Shown here piece after piece: positions 40,078 to 48,351 of a stretch of DNA of 64,000 nucleotides. Position 1 is the first letter of the stretch; every line of letters begins with the position of its first letter. Origin of the DNA: Desulfarculus baarsii DSM 2075 (GTDB taxonomy: Bacteria; Desulfobacterota; Desulfarculia; Desulfarculales; Desulfarculaceae). The DNA lies in the NCBI RefSeq assembly GCF_000143965.1, contig NC_014365.1, forward strand, positions 709,501 to 773,500, given 5' to 3'. Position numbers and translations under genes: made by a program. The notes below the pieces were generated by a model, which worked only from the letters and a program-made list of their open reading frames with translations, was not told where the DNA came from and ran no database searches.

Positions 40078-41382
40078 TCAGCCCAGGATGATCCAGCCGC
40101 CCAGCCACAACGCCGCCGCCACCGCCACCACGGCCAAGGCCGGGGCGAAGACGCCGTAGCAGCGGCCCAACGAACAGGCAAAGTAGTCGCGGCTCATCAA
40201 AAAGCAGATATGCACCGGCGAAAGCATCATGCCGGCATAGCCACAGAAAAAGGCCAGCGCGCCCCAGGCCATGAAGGCCACGCCCTGGGCGTCGGCGAAC
40301 AGCGGGACCACCAGCGGAAAGCTGGTGGCCACGAAGGCGAAGGCGATGCCCGTGAGCATCCCGCTGAGAAAGGGCAACGCCGCCACCATGGCCAGGGTGG
40401 GCACGCCGTAGCGCGCCAGGTCGAGCTGCACCAGGGCCACCGCGCCCGATTCGCTCATGAACGTCTGGAAGATCGTCACGCCCAGCACCAGCAAGGTCAT
40501 GTCCAGGGTTTCCATGCGTTTCAGCGCCGCCCAGAGGTCGCGCCAGCCCAGCCGGCCCTTCAGGCAGACCTGGGCCACCGCCGCCACGAGCCCGGCCAAA
40601 AGCGGCGCGCCCGGCGGCCATGGGGCCGGCCGGCCGGCGGCGGAAAGGCCCAGCTCCACAAGCCAAAACAGCGGCAGCGCCGCCACCACCGTGATGATCG
40701 GCCCCACCTCGCGCAAAAAGGCCGCCCAGCCGCCCCGACGATCGGTGAGGGCCGGCGCGGGCAGCTCCAGCGGCCGCAGCAGGAAATACCAGCCAGCCGC
40801 CACGTGAACCAGGGCCAATGGCAGCATCAACAGAACATAAGCCCACAGTTGGACGTGCAACAGGGCCACCGAGAAGATCACGCCCGGATAGAGCGGCCAC
40901 CAATATTCGCCGTGGTGCCGGAACCAATAGTTGACCGTGGCCAGCTTGGCCCCCAGGTCGTCCTGGGCCCGCCAGCCGGGGCAGGAGGCCTCGACCATGG
41001 GCGCGGAAAAAAGCGCCCCGCCAGGCATGGGCAACAGGCCGATCAACGCCGGCATCACCGCCGCGGCGGCCTTGGGCGAGCGGGCCGCCACGCCGAAGCT
41101 CTCCACGATGCGTTGCAACTGGCCGGTTTGCTGCATCAGGCGGCTCAGCACCAGGATCAACAGCACCACCAGCACCAGGTTGATCGTCAGCGGCCGGCCC
41201 AGGGCCAGGGCGCACGGCTCGGCCAGATCGCTCGGGCCCAGGCCCATCCACAGGCCCAGCAGCGGCCCGGCCAGGGCCAACGCCAGGCCCAGCTTGAGCC
41301 CCAGCCGGCCGGCCGCCAGCACCGCCACGAAACAAATCAACACCTTGGCCAACGCCGGCCAGGCCATGAAGTCAGCAAACAT
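40078..41382 (-). CDS. DUF401 family membrane protein (putative permease)
   Basis: The protein has 434 residues with about ten membrane helices. The DUF401 pattern is clear: LLPMPGGALFSAPMVEAS, then LATVNYWFRHHGEYWWPLYPG, and GMLTGIAFAFVATSFPLVVP with GYAGMMLSPVHICFLMSRDYF near the end. Proteins of this family resemble the gluconate/citrate/anion permease superfamily, but no substrate is proven. It follows the DUF115/MAF-like gene after 3 bases and is probably co-transcribed with it. Confidence 0.85.
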   Translation of the reverse strand: MFADFMAWPALAKVLICFVAVLAAGRLGLKLGLALALAGPLLGLWMGLGPSDLAEPCALALGRPLTINLVLVVLLILVLSRLMQQTGQLQRIVESFGVAARSPKAAAAVMPALIGLLPMPGGALFSAPMVEASCPGWRAQDDLGAKLATVNYWFRHHGEYWWPLYPGVIFSVALLHVQLWAYVLLMLPLALVHVAAGWYFLLRPLELPAPALTDRRGGWAAFLREVGPIITVVAALPLFWLVELGLSAAGRPAPWPPGAPLLAGLVAAVAQVCLKGRLGWRDLWAALKRMETLDMTLLVLGVTIFQTFMSESGAVALVQLDLARYGVPTLAMVAALPFLSGMLTGIAFAFVATSFPLVVPLFADAQGVAFMAWGALAFFCGYAGMMLSPVHICFLMSRDYFACSLGRCYGVFAPALAVVAVAAALWLGGWIILG

Positions 41383-41385
41383 GAT

Positions 41386-43131
41386 TCAAGCGGAGGCCTT
41401 TCCCGGTGGCCGGCCCCAGCAAGGGCCGACCCGGCCAAGCGAATGCGCGAGCCTGCGCATGTCTTGGGACATTTTTTGCAATCCGCCGGCCAGCTTGCCC
41501 ACGCGGGCGCGCATTTCCTCCAGGCACGATTGCAGTTGACGGGCGGCCTCTTCCACCGGCAGCGAGCGGCTGGCCGCCCAGCAGGCCAGGCGGTGGCGGC
41601 GGCGGAAGGCCCGCACCAGGCAACCCTCGAGCAGGGCCGAAAGCATGGGGTCGGCGGCGGCCTGATCGCTGAGGGCCACGAACAGGGCGTCGGCGGCGTT
41701 CAGCCAGAGATGGGCCTGGCGGCCGGCCCGACGAGGGTAGTCGGCCAGGGGCGCGGCGGCCCGCTGCCAAAAGCGCGTGGCCGTCAACGCCGCCTGGCCC
41801 AGGGCCTGGCCATAGGCGTCCAACTCGGCCGGGCTCAGCAACGTCTCGCCCTCCAGGGCCGCCAGGCGCGGCGGCTGGCCGGGGCCGCCCAGGCGTTTGG
41901 CCACCTCCAGCAGGTCCACCGCCACCGTTCGCGGCAGCTCCAGGCCCTGGCCGGCGTTGAAGGCCGTTTGGTCGTAGCGGGCCAGCACCCGGCCGAAGGC
42001 TCCGGCCGCCGCGGCCTGGGCCATGTTGGCCTGGGTCAGCCCGCCGCCGACGGCGCTCATGCACAGATCGCCGGTGGGGTCGGCCATGTCGCCGCCGGCC
42101 ACGATCAGTGGCGCGCAACCGGCCAAAAGGGCCAACTCGGCCAGGCGCGGCAGGGGATGGTGTTGGGCCGTGAACCACTTGGCCATGCCCGCCAGCGGCC
42201 CCAAGGCCGTGCCCCTGGGCCCCAGGCAGGGAAACACCGAGCCGGGATGGGCGGCCAGGGTCGCCGAGTGGGCGATCTCCTCGGCCACCAGCGGCACCAG
42301 CGGCAGATTGGGGTGATCGAAACCCAAAAGCGGCCCGGCCTGACAGCGGGTGACGCCGGCGGCGGTGGGCGTGAGCCCGGCGTTCAAGATCGCCGGCAGG
42401 GCCTCGTCATCGCAGAAAAGGGCCGCCCCGCCCAGATGGCCGCGCAGGGCCTCGATGGCCGGCTCCAGGCCCGGGCCGGCCAGCAGCAGCACCGCCGGCG
42501 CGCCACGCAAGGCCCCGGCCAGGCTGGACCAGGCGCCCATGAAGGCGGCGTAGACCAGGTTGCCCACCAGGTTTTCGGCGCTGTGGCTTTCGCAGCTCAG
42601 CGCCAGATCGCGGGCGCAGAGGGCCCGGCCCCACAGGTGATAGAGCGCCGCCGAGGCCTGGCGGCAGGCCGGCTCGTCGGCGGCCAGGTATAGATGCACC
42701 AGGCGCACGTTGGCCCCCAGGGCCAGTTGGGGGTTGCGGCTGAGGGCCTCCTCCAGGCTGGCCTCGCCGGGGGCCATGATCACCAGGTCTTCCTGGCCCA
42801 GATGGCCGGACAAATCGTGGCGGCCCAGGGCGGCCAGCAGCAACCAGGCCCGCGGCTCCAGCAAAAAGACCTGATGGCCGGCGGGCATGCGCCGTAAAAA
42901 GTCGCTGACCTCGTCCAGCAACCCGCCGCCCAACACCAGCGTGATATCGCCTTCGCGGGCGCTTTCGGCGGGCAGGTTTTGTTTGCGGCGGCAGCAGTGG
43001 CGGCGCAGGGTCTCGGCGGCGTTGGGGTCGGCCCGCTGGCCCTTGAGCCACCTGGCCACTTCCGGCGCGACAAAGGCCAGGGCCTCCAGGTTGCGCTGCA
43101 GGCGCTCTGCGGAAAAGGGCATGGCCGCCAC
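41386..43131 (-). CDS. DUF115 / MAF-like protein (6-hydroxymethylpterin pyrophosphokinase MptE-like)
   Basis: The protein has about 581 residues without signal or membrane segments. A central Rossmann-like region matches the DUF115/MAF pattern: AVLLLAGPGLEPAIEALRG, then LFCDDEALPAILNAGLTPTA, and LALLAGCAPLIVAGGDMADP, as in flagellin glycosylation accessory factors and archaeal MptE. The N-terminal 190 residues form a second, SAM-methyltransferase-like half (DITLVLGGGLLDEVSDFLRR). GTG 43131 is chosen because AGAGG lies nine bases upstream; ATG 43122 is the alternative. No flagellin is in the window, so the sugar or pterin role is open. Divergence from known members is high. Confidence 0.65.
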   Translation of the reverse strand: MAAMPFSAERLQRNLEALAFVAPEVARWLKGQRADPNAAETLRRHCCRRKQNLPAESAREGDITLVLGGGLLDEVSDFLRRMPAGHQVFLLEPRAWLLLAALGRHDLSGHLGQEDLVIMAPGEASLEEALSRNPQLALGANVRLVHLYLAADEPACRQASAALYHLWGRALCARDLALSCESHSAENLVGNLVYAAFMGAWSSLAGALRGAPAVLLLAGPGLEPAIEALRGHLGGAALFCDDEALPAILNAGLTPTAAGVTRCQAGPLLGFDHPNLPLVPLVAEEIAHSATLAAHPGSVFPCLGPRGTALGPLAGMAKWFTAQHHPLPRLAELALLAGCAPLIVAGGDMADPTGDLCMSAVGGGLTQANMAQAAAAGAFGRVLARYDQTAFNAGQGLELPRTVAVDLLEVAKRLGGPGQPPRLAALEGETLLSPAELDAYGQALGQAALTATRFWQRAAAPLADYPRRAGRQAHLWLNAADALFVALSDQAAADPMLSALLEGCLVRAFRRRHRLACWAASRSLPVEEAARQLQSCLEEMRARVGKLAGGLQKMSQDMRRLAHSLGRVGPCWGRPPGKASA

Positions 43132-43226
43132 GATAGCAAACCTCTGCGGGATGTTGGGGGCTGGAGTGAACCTTGGCCGAATTCTACCCTCTGGGCGGGG
43201 GGCTTTCAACCTCGGGCCGAAACGAC

Positions 43227-43252
43227 CGCGGGCCGCCAAGTGGCGGCCCGCG
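43227..43252 (-). terminator. 11-bp hairpin after the SH3 gene, possible terminator
   Basis: CGCGGGCCGCC-AAGT-GGCGGCCCGCG is a perfect 11-bp stem just beyond the SH3 gene's stop. On the minus strand it is followed by GTCGTTTCG rather than a clean T-run, so termination would be inefficient. Confidence 0.4.
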
Positions 43253-43264
43253 CGCGGCGCTCGG

Positions 43265-44035
43265 TCAATCCAGCAAACCCTGGCGGCGCTTGCGCCGGTG
43301 CAGGGACAGGCCCATCAGCCAGCCGACGATCAACACGCCGGCCCCGGCCAGGAACCACTTGAGGCTGCCGGCCGAGCGCAACGAATCGACCTCGATGGTC
43401 AACTCGTCGAGCTTGGCTTTTTGCCGGGCCGCCTCCTGGCGCAACTCGTCGCGCTCCTTTTGCAGGCCGACCACGTCGCCGGCGTCCTTGGTCAGGGCGG
43501 CGTAGCGATCCTCGGCCAGCTCGGCCTGACGCAGGGCCTGCTGCACCTGCTGCTTGAGCGAGGCGTTCTCGGCCACTAATTCGGTGACTTTATCGCCGCC
43601 GCTGGCCAGCTTTTGGCTGGCCTCCTCCAGGGCCGTCTTGACCGCCTCCAGGTTTTCGACCTTCAATTTGAGTTCCTGGTTTTCGGCGGTCAGGGCCTCC
43701 AGCTTGCCCGACATCTCCGAGGCCTGGGGGCTGATCTCGGCCAGGCGCAGCATCGCCGGCCGCTCGCTCAGCAGATAACGTTTTTGCAGCCAGCCTTCCT
43801 TGCCGTCGGCCAGGCGCACGCGGCTCCAGCCGTCCTCGTTGGTCTCCTGGACATCGGCCCATTCGCCGGTGCGCACGTAACCGACCACCCGGCCGTCCAG
43901 GGTGGGCTGGGCGCGCATGGTCAATTGAAGCTGATCGCTGACCCAGAGCTTCTCACCGGCCAGGGCGGTTGGGCCGGCGATGACCACCGACAAAATGGCG
44001 AGCAGTGCGCCGCAAGCCAAACGCGAGAGTTTCAT
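43265..44035 (-). CDS. SH3-domain, coiled-coil, C-terminally anchored envelope protein (YgiM-like, TIGR04211 type)
   Basis: The 256-residue protein has a Sec signal (residues 1-26), a bacterial SH3 domain (about 28-90: WVSDQLQLTMRAQPTLDGRV, EDGWSRVRLADGKEGWLQK) and a long coiled coil (about 100-220). A membrane helix near 230-247 (WFLAGAGVLIVGWLMGLSL) and a basic tail RRKRRQ end it. This order is that of the YgiM family. The SH3 domain would sit in the periplasm, possibly binding peptidoglycan. The gene stands alone. Confidence 0.85.
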   Translation of the reverse strand: MKLSRLACGALLAILSVVIAGPTALAGEKLWVSDQLQLTMRAQPTLDGRVVGYVRTGEWADVQETNEDGWSRVRLADGKEGWLQKRYLLSERPAMLRLAEISPQASEMSGKLEALTAENQELKLKVENLEAVKTALEEASQKLASGGDKVTELVAENASLKQQVQQALRQAELAEDRYAALTKDAGDVVGLQKERDELRQEAARQKAKLDELTIEVDSLRSAGSLKWFLAGAGVLIVGWLMGLSLHRRKRRQGLLD

Positions 44036-44219
44036 GATGGCTTCCCGGTTCCGGTTTTACGAAATCGTCTTTGCGTAAGCTACCAAATGAACAGCACTTT
44101 GTCAACGAGGCCCTCGGCGGGGCGATTTATTGCATTTGACTGTTTGACGCCGGTTGAAAGCGAGTGCTAACTTTTTATCTATCGGCAGTTTTTATTCCGA
44201 CAAAAAAAGCGAAAAAACA

Positions 44220-45776
44220 GTGGCTCAAGCCGTCTCCAGGGAAAAAATCAAGGCGCGGATACTCATCGTCGATGACGAGCCGATCAACATCGAGATCATG
44301 TCCGAGCTTTTTAGCTTGCATGGGGCCGAGACCATCTCGGCCTCCGACGGGGCCACGGCCCTGGAATTGGCCCGCCGCGAAATGCCCGACCTGGTCCTTT
44401 TGGACGTGATGATGCCGGGCATGAACGGCTACGAGGTCTGTCGCCGGCTCAAGGCCGACGAGGTGACCCGCCGCCTGCCGGTGGTCATGGTCACCGGCCT
44501 GGGCCAGATCGACGACAAGATCAAAGGTCTGGAGGCCGGCGCCGACGACTTCCTCAGCAAACCCGTGCATATGGCCGAGCTGGTCACCCGCACGCGCTCG
44601 CTGCTGCGCGTCAAGGAACTCAACGACGACCTGGAAGGGGCCTATCGCAGCTTGGCCGGCATCGCCTCCTTCACCAACAACCTCCTGCGCGATTTCGACC
44701 CCTATCACTTCGACATGACCCGCAGCCTCGATGGCCTGATGGCCTTTTTGCTGGGTTCGGCCGCCGGGGCCAAGATGCGGCCCCAGCGGGTGCTGTTGTT
44801 CAACGCCGTGGATTCGAACGGTTGGGAGGGCTGGGTCTACAATCTGGAAAAGGGCAAGGTTCTGCGTCGCGCCCTGCAAAACGGCGTGGACGAGTCGATG
44901 CTCAAGCCCCTGTTCGGCGGATCGGGCCGCAAGGCCAGCGGCCAGGTCTATCTCAATCTCGACGAAGGCCAACGCCAGGCCATGGCCGAAGCGCCGCTGT
45001 GGCGGCTCATCGGCCAGCTCCCGCCCTGGCGCAACATCGTGGCCTTCCGCAGCCCCGGCGTGGCCGTGGCCGCCCTGGACGTGCAAAAGGCCGTGGGCCC
45101 CTACGACGCCCAGGTGCTTTCGGCCATGGTGGCCAACATCCATTTCTTTTTGCGCACAATCAGCTCACAGGTGCAGGAGGTCGAGCGGGCCTTCCTCTAC
45201 ACCATCGGGGCCCTGGCCCGCGCCGCCGAGACCCATGACGAGGACACCGGCGACCACATCATGCGGGTCAACGGCTACGCCGAGGCCTTGGCCCAGGCCC
45301 TGGGCTGCGAGGACGAGTTCTGCCGCGTGCTGGCCTATTCGGCCCAGATGCACGACGTGGGCAAGCTTCACGTCCACCCCGACATCCTGCGCAAGCCGGC
45401 CGGCCTGGACGCCCGCGAGTGGGAGGCCGTCAAGCTGCACACCGTCTACGGCGCGCGCATCCTCGGCGACGACCCCCGCCTGGCCATGGCCAAGGAGATC
45501 GCCCTCAGCCACCACGAGAAATGGGACGGCAGCGGCTACCCCAACGGCCTGGCCGGCGAGGACATCCCGCTGTCGGGGCGCATCACCATGATGGCCGATG
45601 TCTACGACGCCCTGCGCTCGGCGCGGCCCTACAAGCGCCCCTTCGACCACCAGGCGTCGGTTGACATCATCCGCCGCGGCGACGAGCGCCTGCGGCCTGG
45701 CCACTTCGACCCCAGGGTCTTGGAGGCCTTTCTGGACAACCACCGCCTCTTCGACGAGATCTTCGCGCGTTACTAG
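44220..45776 (+). CDS. response regulator with HD-GYP phosphodiesterase domain
   Basis: The 518-residue protein begins with a receiver domain (about 12-130: ILIVDDEPINIEIMSELF; acceptor Asp in LVLLDVMMPGM; Lys in DDFLSKPV). A linker region of about 200 residues resembles nothing obvious. It ends with an HD-GYP domain (about 340-510): THDEDTGDHIMRVNGYAE, MHDVGKLHV, and HHEKWDGSGYPNGLAGEDI with the GYP motif intact. HD-GYP enzymes hydrolyse c-di-GMP. The GTG at 44220 is the best start near the receiver domain; a TTG at 44154 coincides with a -35-like TTGAAA and is less likely. Confidence 0.9.
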   Translation: MAQAVSREKIKARILIVDDEPINIEIMSELFSLHGAETISASDGATALELARREMPDLVLLDVMMPGMNGYEVCRRLKADEVTRRLPVVMVTGLGQIDDKIKGLEAGADDFLSKPVHMAELVTRTRSLLRVKELNDDLEGAYRSLAGIASFTNNLLRDFDPYHFDMTRSLDGLMAFLLGSAAGAKMRPQRVLLFNAVDSNGWEGWVYNLEKGKVLRRALQNGVDESMLKPLFGGSGRKASGQVYLNLDEGQRQAMAEAPLWRLIGQLPPWRNIVAFRSPGVAVAALDVQKAVGPYDAQVLSAMVANIHFFLRTISSQVQEVERAFLYTIGALARAAETHDEDTGDHIMRVNGYAEALAQALGCEDEFCRVLAYSAQMHDVGKLHVHPDILRKPAGLDAREWEAVKLHTVYGARILGDDPRLAMAKEIALSHHEKWDGSGYPNGLAGEDIPLSGRITMMADVYDALRSARPYKRPFDHQASVDIIRRGDERLRPGHFDPRVLEAFLDNHRLFDEIFARY

Positions 45777-45786
45777 GGGTGGCGCG

Positions 45787-46185
45787 CTACTGGGGCTGGG
45801 CCCTGGTCCAGACCTCCGCGCCGAGCTTGCCCTGCCGGTCGTGGAAATAAACCCACCGGCCGCGTAGCGCGCCATCGGGCTGGAGCTTGAGCGCCGTCGC
45901 GCCCCTGGCCTTGCCGCCCTCGGCCTCGAACATCACGCTGAACACGCCGCTGGCGGGGTCGAACAGGCCCACGCCGGCGTAGGACTCGCCGTCCATCTGG
46001 CCGCTGAAATAATAGCCCTCGCCGCGCTGCGCCAGCCGCGCCTGGCCCACGTAATCCGGCTCGGCCGTGGCCCGATGGCCCGGCTCCCAGCCGCGCACAT
46101 CCCATACTCCGGTCAGCGGATCGGCGGCCACAGCCGTGGCCAGCGCGAAAACAATCAACAACGGCAATAACTTGATGCAGCGCAT
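45787..46185 (-). CDS. small exported protein of unknown function (132 aa)
   Basis: The protein has a signal peptide (LLPLLIVFALATAVAA) and a compact beta-rich mature region of about 110 residues: LTGVWDVRGWEPG, YYFSGQMDGESYAGVGLFD, LRGRWVYFHDRQG. The repeated Gly-Trp/Tyr strands suggest a small beta-barrel or lipocalin-like sandwich. No known family is recognised. The ribosome site is AAGGAC before ATG 46185. It converges on the HD-GYP gene and lies downstream of kdsB on the same strand. Confidence 0.75.
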   Translation of the reverse strand: MRCIKLLPLLIVFALATAVAADPLTGVWDVRGWEPGHRATAEPDYVGQARLAQRGEGYYFSGQMDGESYAGVGLFDPASGVFSVMFEAEGGKARGATALKLQPDGALRGRWVYFHDRQGKLGAEVWTRAQPQ

Positions 46186-46317
46186 GGCGTGTCCTTTCTT
46201 TGATGACGCCGAAACGGCCGGCGGCCTGGCGTGATTGACGTCGAGGGCGTTGTCATGTCGTTTTGTCGGATGAGCCGCGAGGGCCGGGCGTGGCCCCCGC
46301 GGCGCTTGGCGGATTGG

Positions 46318-47052
46318 TCAGGCCCCGGCCAGCAGCGCGGCCACGCGCTGGGCGTCGGCCGGCCGGTCAACCTCGGGCGAATCGAACTGGCTGATCACGC
46401 AGCGCAGCTTGTAGCCGTGCTCCAGCACCCGCAGTTGCTCGAGCTTTTCGGCCTCCTCCAGAACGCCGTCGGCCAGGCCGGCGAAGATGTCCAGGAAGCC
46501 CTTGCGGAAGATATAGACCCCAAGGTGCTTGTAAAACGTCACCTGGCCGCCGTCGCGGGGGTGGGGGATGGCCAGGCGCGAAAAGTAGAGCGCGTCGCCG
46601 CGGACGTCCATCACCGCCTTGACGTGGTTGGGGTCGGCGATCTCCTCGGGCCGGCGGATGGGCGTCACCGGCGTGGCCATGAGCACATCGGCATCGGCCA
46701 GCATGACCGCCGACAGCTCGTCGATGAGTTGGGGCGGCAGCAAGGGTTGGTCGCCCTGGACGTTGACGACCAGTTCATCGGGCCCCAGCCCCAACTCGGC
46801 GGCGGCGTGGGCCACGCGGTCGGAGCCGGTGCGCATGGGTCGGTCGGTCAGCACCACCCGGCCGCCAAAGGCGCTCACGGCCTGGGCGATGCGTTGGTCG
46901 TCGGTGGCCACGGCCACGGTTTGCACGCCCTTGGCCTGGGCCACCCGCTCCATGACGCGCTGGATCATGGGTTTGCCGCCGATGTCCACCAGGGGCTTGC
47001 CCGGAAAACGGCTGGAGCCGTAACGCGCCGGAATGACCACGTGCAGGGCCAT
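46318..47052 (-). CDS. kdsB: 3-deoxy-manno-octulosonate cytidylyltransferase (possibly 8-amino-Kdo specific)
   Basis: The 244-residue nucleotidyltransferase has the KdsB signatures: VVIPARYGSSRFPGKPLVDI at the N-terminus, LTDRPMRTGSDRVA, and VNVQGDQPLLPP. It activates Kdo as CMP-Kdo for transfer to lipid A. Its start lies 2 bases after the stop of a KdnA-like aminotransferase gene. In Shewanella the equivalent KdnA/KdsB pair makes and activates 8-amino-3,8-dideoxy-Kdo, so this enzyme may prefer the amino sugar. That is inferred from context; specificity cannot be read from the sequence alone. Confidence 0.93.
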   Translation of the reverse strand: MALHVVIPARYGSSRFPGKPLVDIGGKPMIQRVMERVAQAKGVQTVAVATDDQRIAQAVSAFGGRVVLTDRPMRTGSDRVAHAAAELGLGPDELVVNVQGDQPLLPPQLIDELSAVMLADADVLMATPVTPIRRPEEIADPNHVKAVMDVRGDALYFSRLAIPHPRDGGQVTFYKHLGVYIFRKGFLDIFAGLADGVLEEAEKLEQLRVLEHGYKLRCVISQFDSPEVDRPADAQRVAALLAGA

Positions 47053-47054
47053 GC

Positions 47055-48251
47055 CTAAAGCTCCTTGGCCGCCTTGGCCACGGCCTGGCGCATGGCCTCG
47101 ATCTTGGCGTCATCCCAGTTGAGCATGATCTGCCAGCTCAGGCAGCGGCCCAGAAGCTCTTTGGTGTTGGGCAGATCCGCCGGGCCAAAGCGCAGGTCCG
47201 CGCCGCCGGGGCGCTTGAAGGGCCAGCCGCTGGCGATGGGCGTGGCCCCGGCGTGCAGTTGCTCCCAGTTGGGGTAGGAGTGCCAGGTGTTGACGCCCCA
47301 GGGCACCGCGCCGCAACCCGAATCGGCCAGGGATTTGTTGAAGCGCGCCGCGGCCTGGGCGTCGGGCAGAAACCAACTGACAAACGTCGCCGCATCGCCG
47401 GAACGGTCGGCCACCCGGCGCGGGCTCAGGCCGGGCACTTGGCCCAGGGCCTCGAGCATGGCGTTTTTGTGCTTTTGATACGTCTGGACCATGGCCGGCA
47501 TCTTGGCCAACTGGGCCAGGCCAATGGCCCCCTGCAACTCCATCATGCGGAAGTTGAAGCCGAAAAAGTTGCGGCCCTCGTTGCCGCGGCCCACGGGTCG
47601 GTGGTCGTGGCCGTGGTCGTGGTATTCGCTGGCCCGCCGCCAGAGGTCGGCGTCGTCGGTGATGACCATGCCGCCCTCGCCGGTGGTCAGGGTCTTGACC
47701 GCGTCGAAGCTGAAGGTGCCGACCTTGCCGAAGGTTCCCATGTGACGGCCGTTCAGGAAGCAGCCGGCGGCCTGAGCGGTGTCCTCCAGCACGGGCACGC
47801 CGTGGGCGTCGGCGACGGCCTTGATGCGGCCGATGTCGGCGGGCGCGCCCATCATGTGCACGGGCACGATGCAGCGGGTGCGGGGGGTGATTTTCTTTTC
47901 CAGGTCGGCCGGGTCCATGCACAGGGTGTCGTCGATTTCGCAGAAGACCGGCTCGGCCCCGCAGTCGAGGATGGCCTCCCAGGTGGCCACGAAAGTGAAG
48001 CCCTGGGTGATCACTTCATCGCCCGGGCCCACGCCCAGGGCGCAGAGGGCCACCTTGAGCGCGGCGCTGCCCGAGGTCACGGCCAGGGCGTGCTTGGCCC
48101 CGGCGTAGGCGGCGAAGGCCTCCTCGAACTGACGCACGCGCCAGGCGTCGCCGCGTTTTTCGGCAAACTCGTAACGAAACAGCACGCCCCGGTCCATCAC
48201 ATCGACCACGGCCTCTTTTTCCTCGCGGCCCAACCACTCGAATCCAGGCAT
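47055..48251 (-). CDS. kdnA: DegT/DnrJ/EryC1/StrS aminotransferase, KdnA-like (8-amino-Kdo synthesis)
   Basis: The protein has 398 residues from the ATG at 48251 (GGAGAG upstream). It is a PLP enzyme with the sugar-aminotransferase pattern: TSGSAALKVALCALGVGPGD, VLEDTAQAAGCFLNG, and the PLP Lys in FSFDAVKTLTTGEGG. The start MPGFEWLGREEKEAVVDVMD with GVLFRY, and the DHGHDH motif in the middle, agree with my memory of Shewanella KdnA, which puts an amino group on C8 of Kdo. The directly following kdsB supports this. The oxidase KdnB needed for the same step is not in the window. A generic sugar aminotransferase remains possible. Confidence 0.75.
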   Translation of the reverse strand: MPGFEWLGREEKEAVVDVMDRGVLFRYEFAEKRGDAWRVRQFEEAFAAYAGAKHALAVTSGSAALKVALCALGVGPGDEVITQGFTFVATWEAILDCGAEPVFCEIDDTLCMDPADLEKKITPRTRCIVPVHMMGAPADIGRIKAVADAHGVPVLEDTAQAAGCFLNGRHMGTFGKVGTFSFDAVKTLTTGEGGMVITDDADLWRRASEYHDHGHDHRPVGRGNEGRNFFGFNFRMMELQGAIGLAQLAKMPAMVQTYQKHKNAMLEALGQVPGLSPRRVADRSGDAATFVSWFLPDAQAAARFNKSLADSGCGAVPWGVNTWHSYPNWEQLHAGATPIASGWPFKRPGGADLRFGPADLPNTKELLGRCLSWQIMLNWDDAKIEAMRQAVAKAAKEL

Positions 48252-48351
48252 ATCGTCTCTCCAGATGGCCTCGTCAGGCCCCCGCAACGGTTCGTGTCCA
48301 TCACACGGTCAACCCCGCCGCCGGCCGCCGGCCGCCGCGCGGGGGCGTCAA

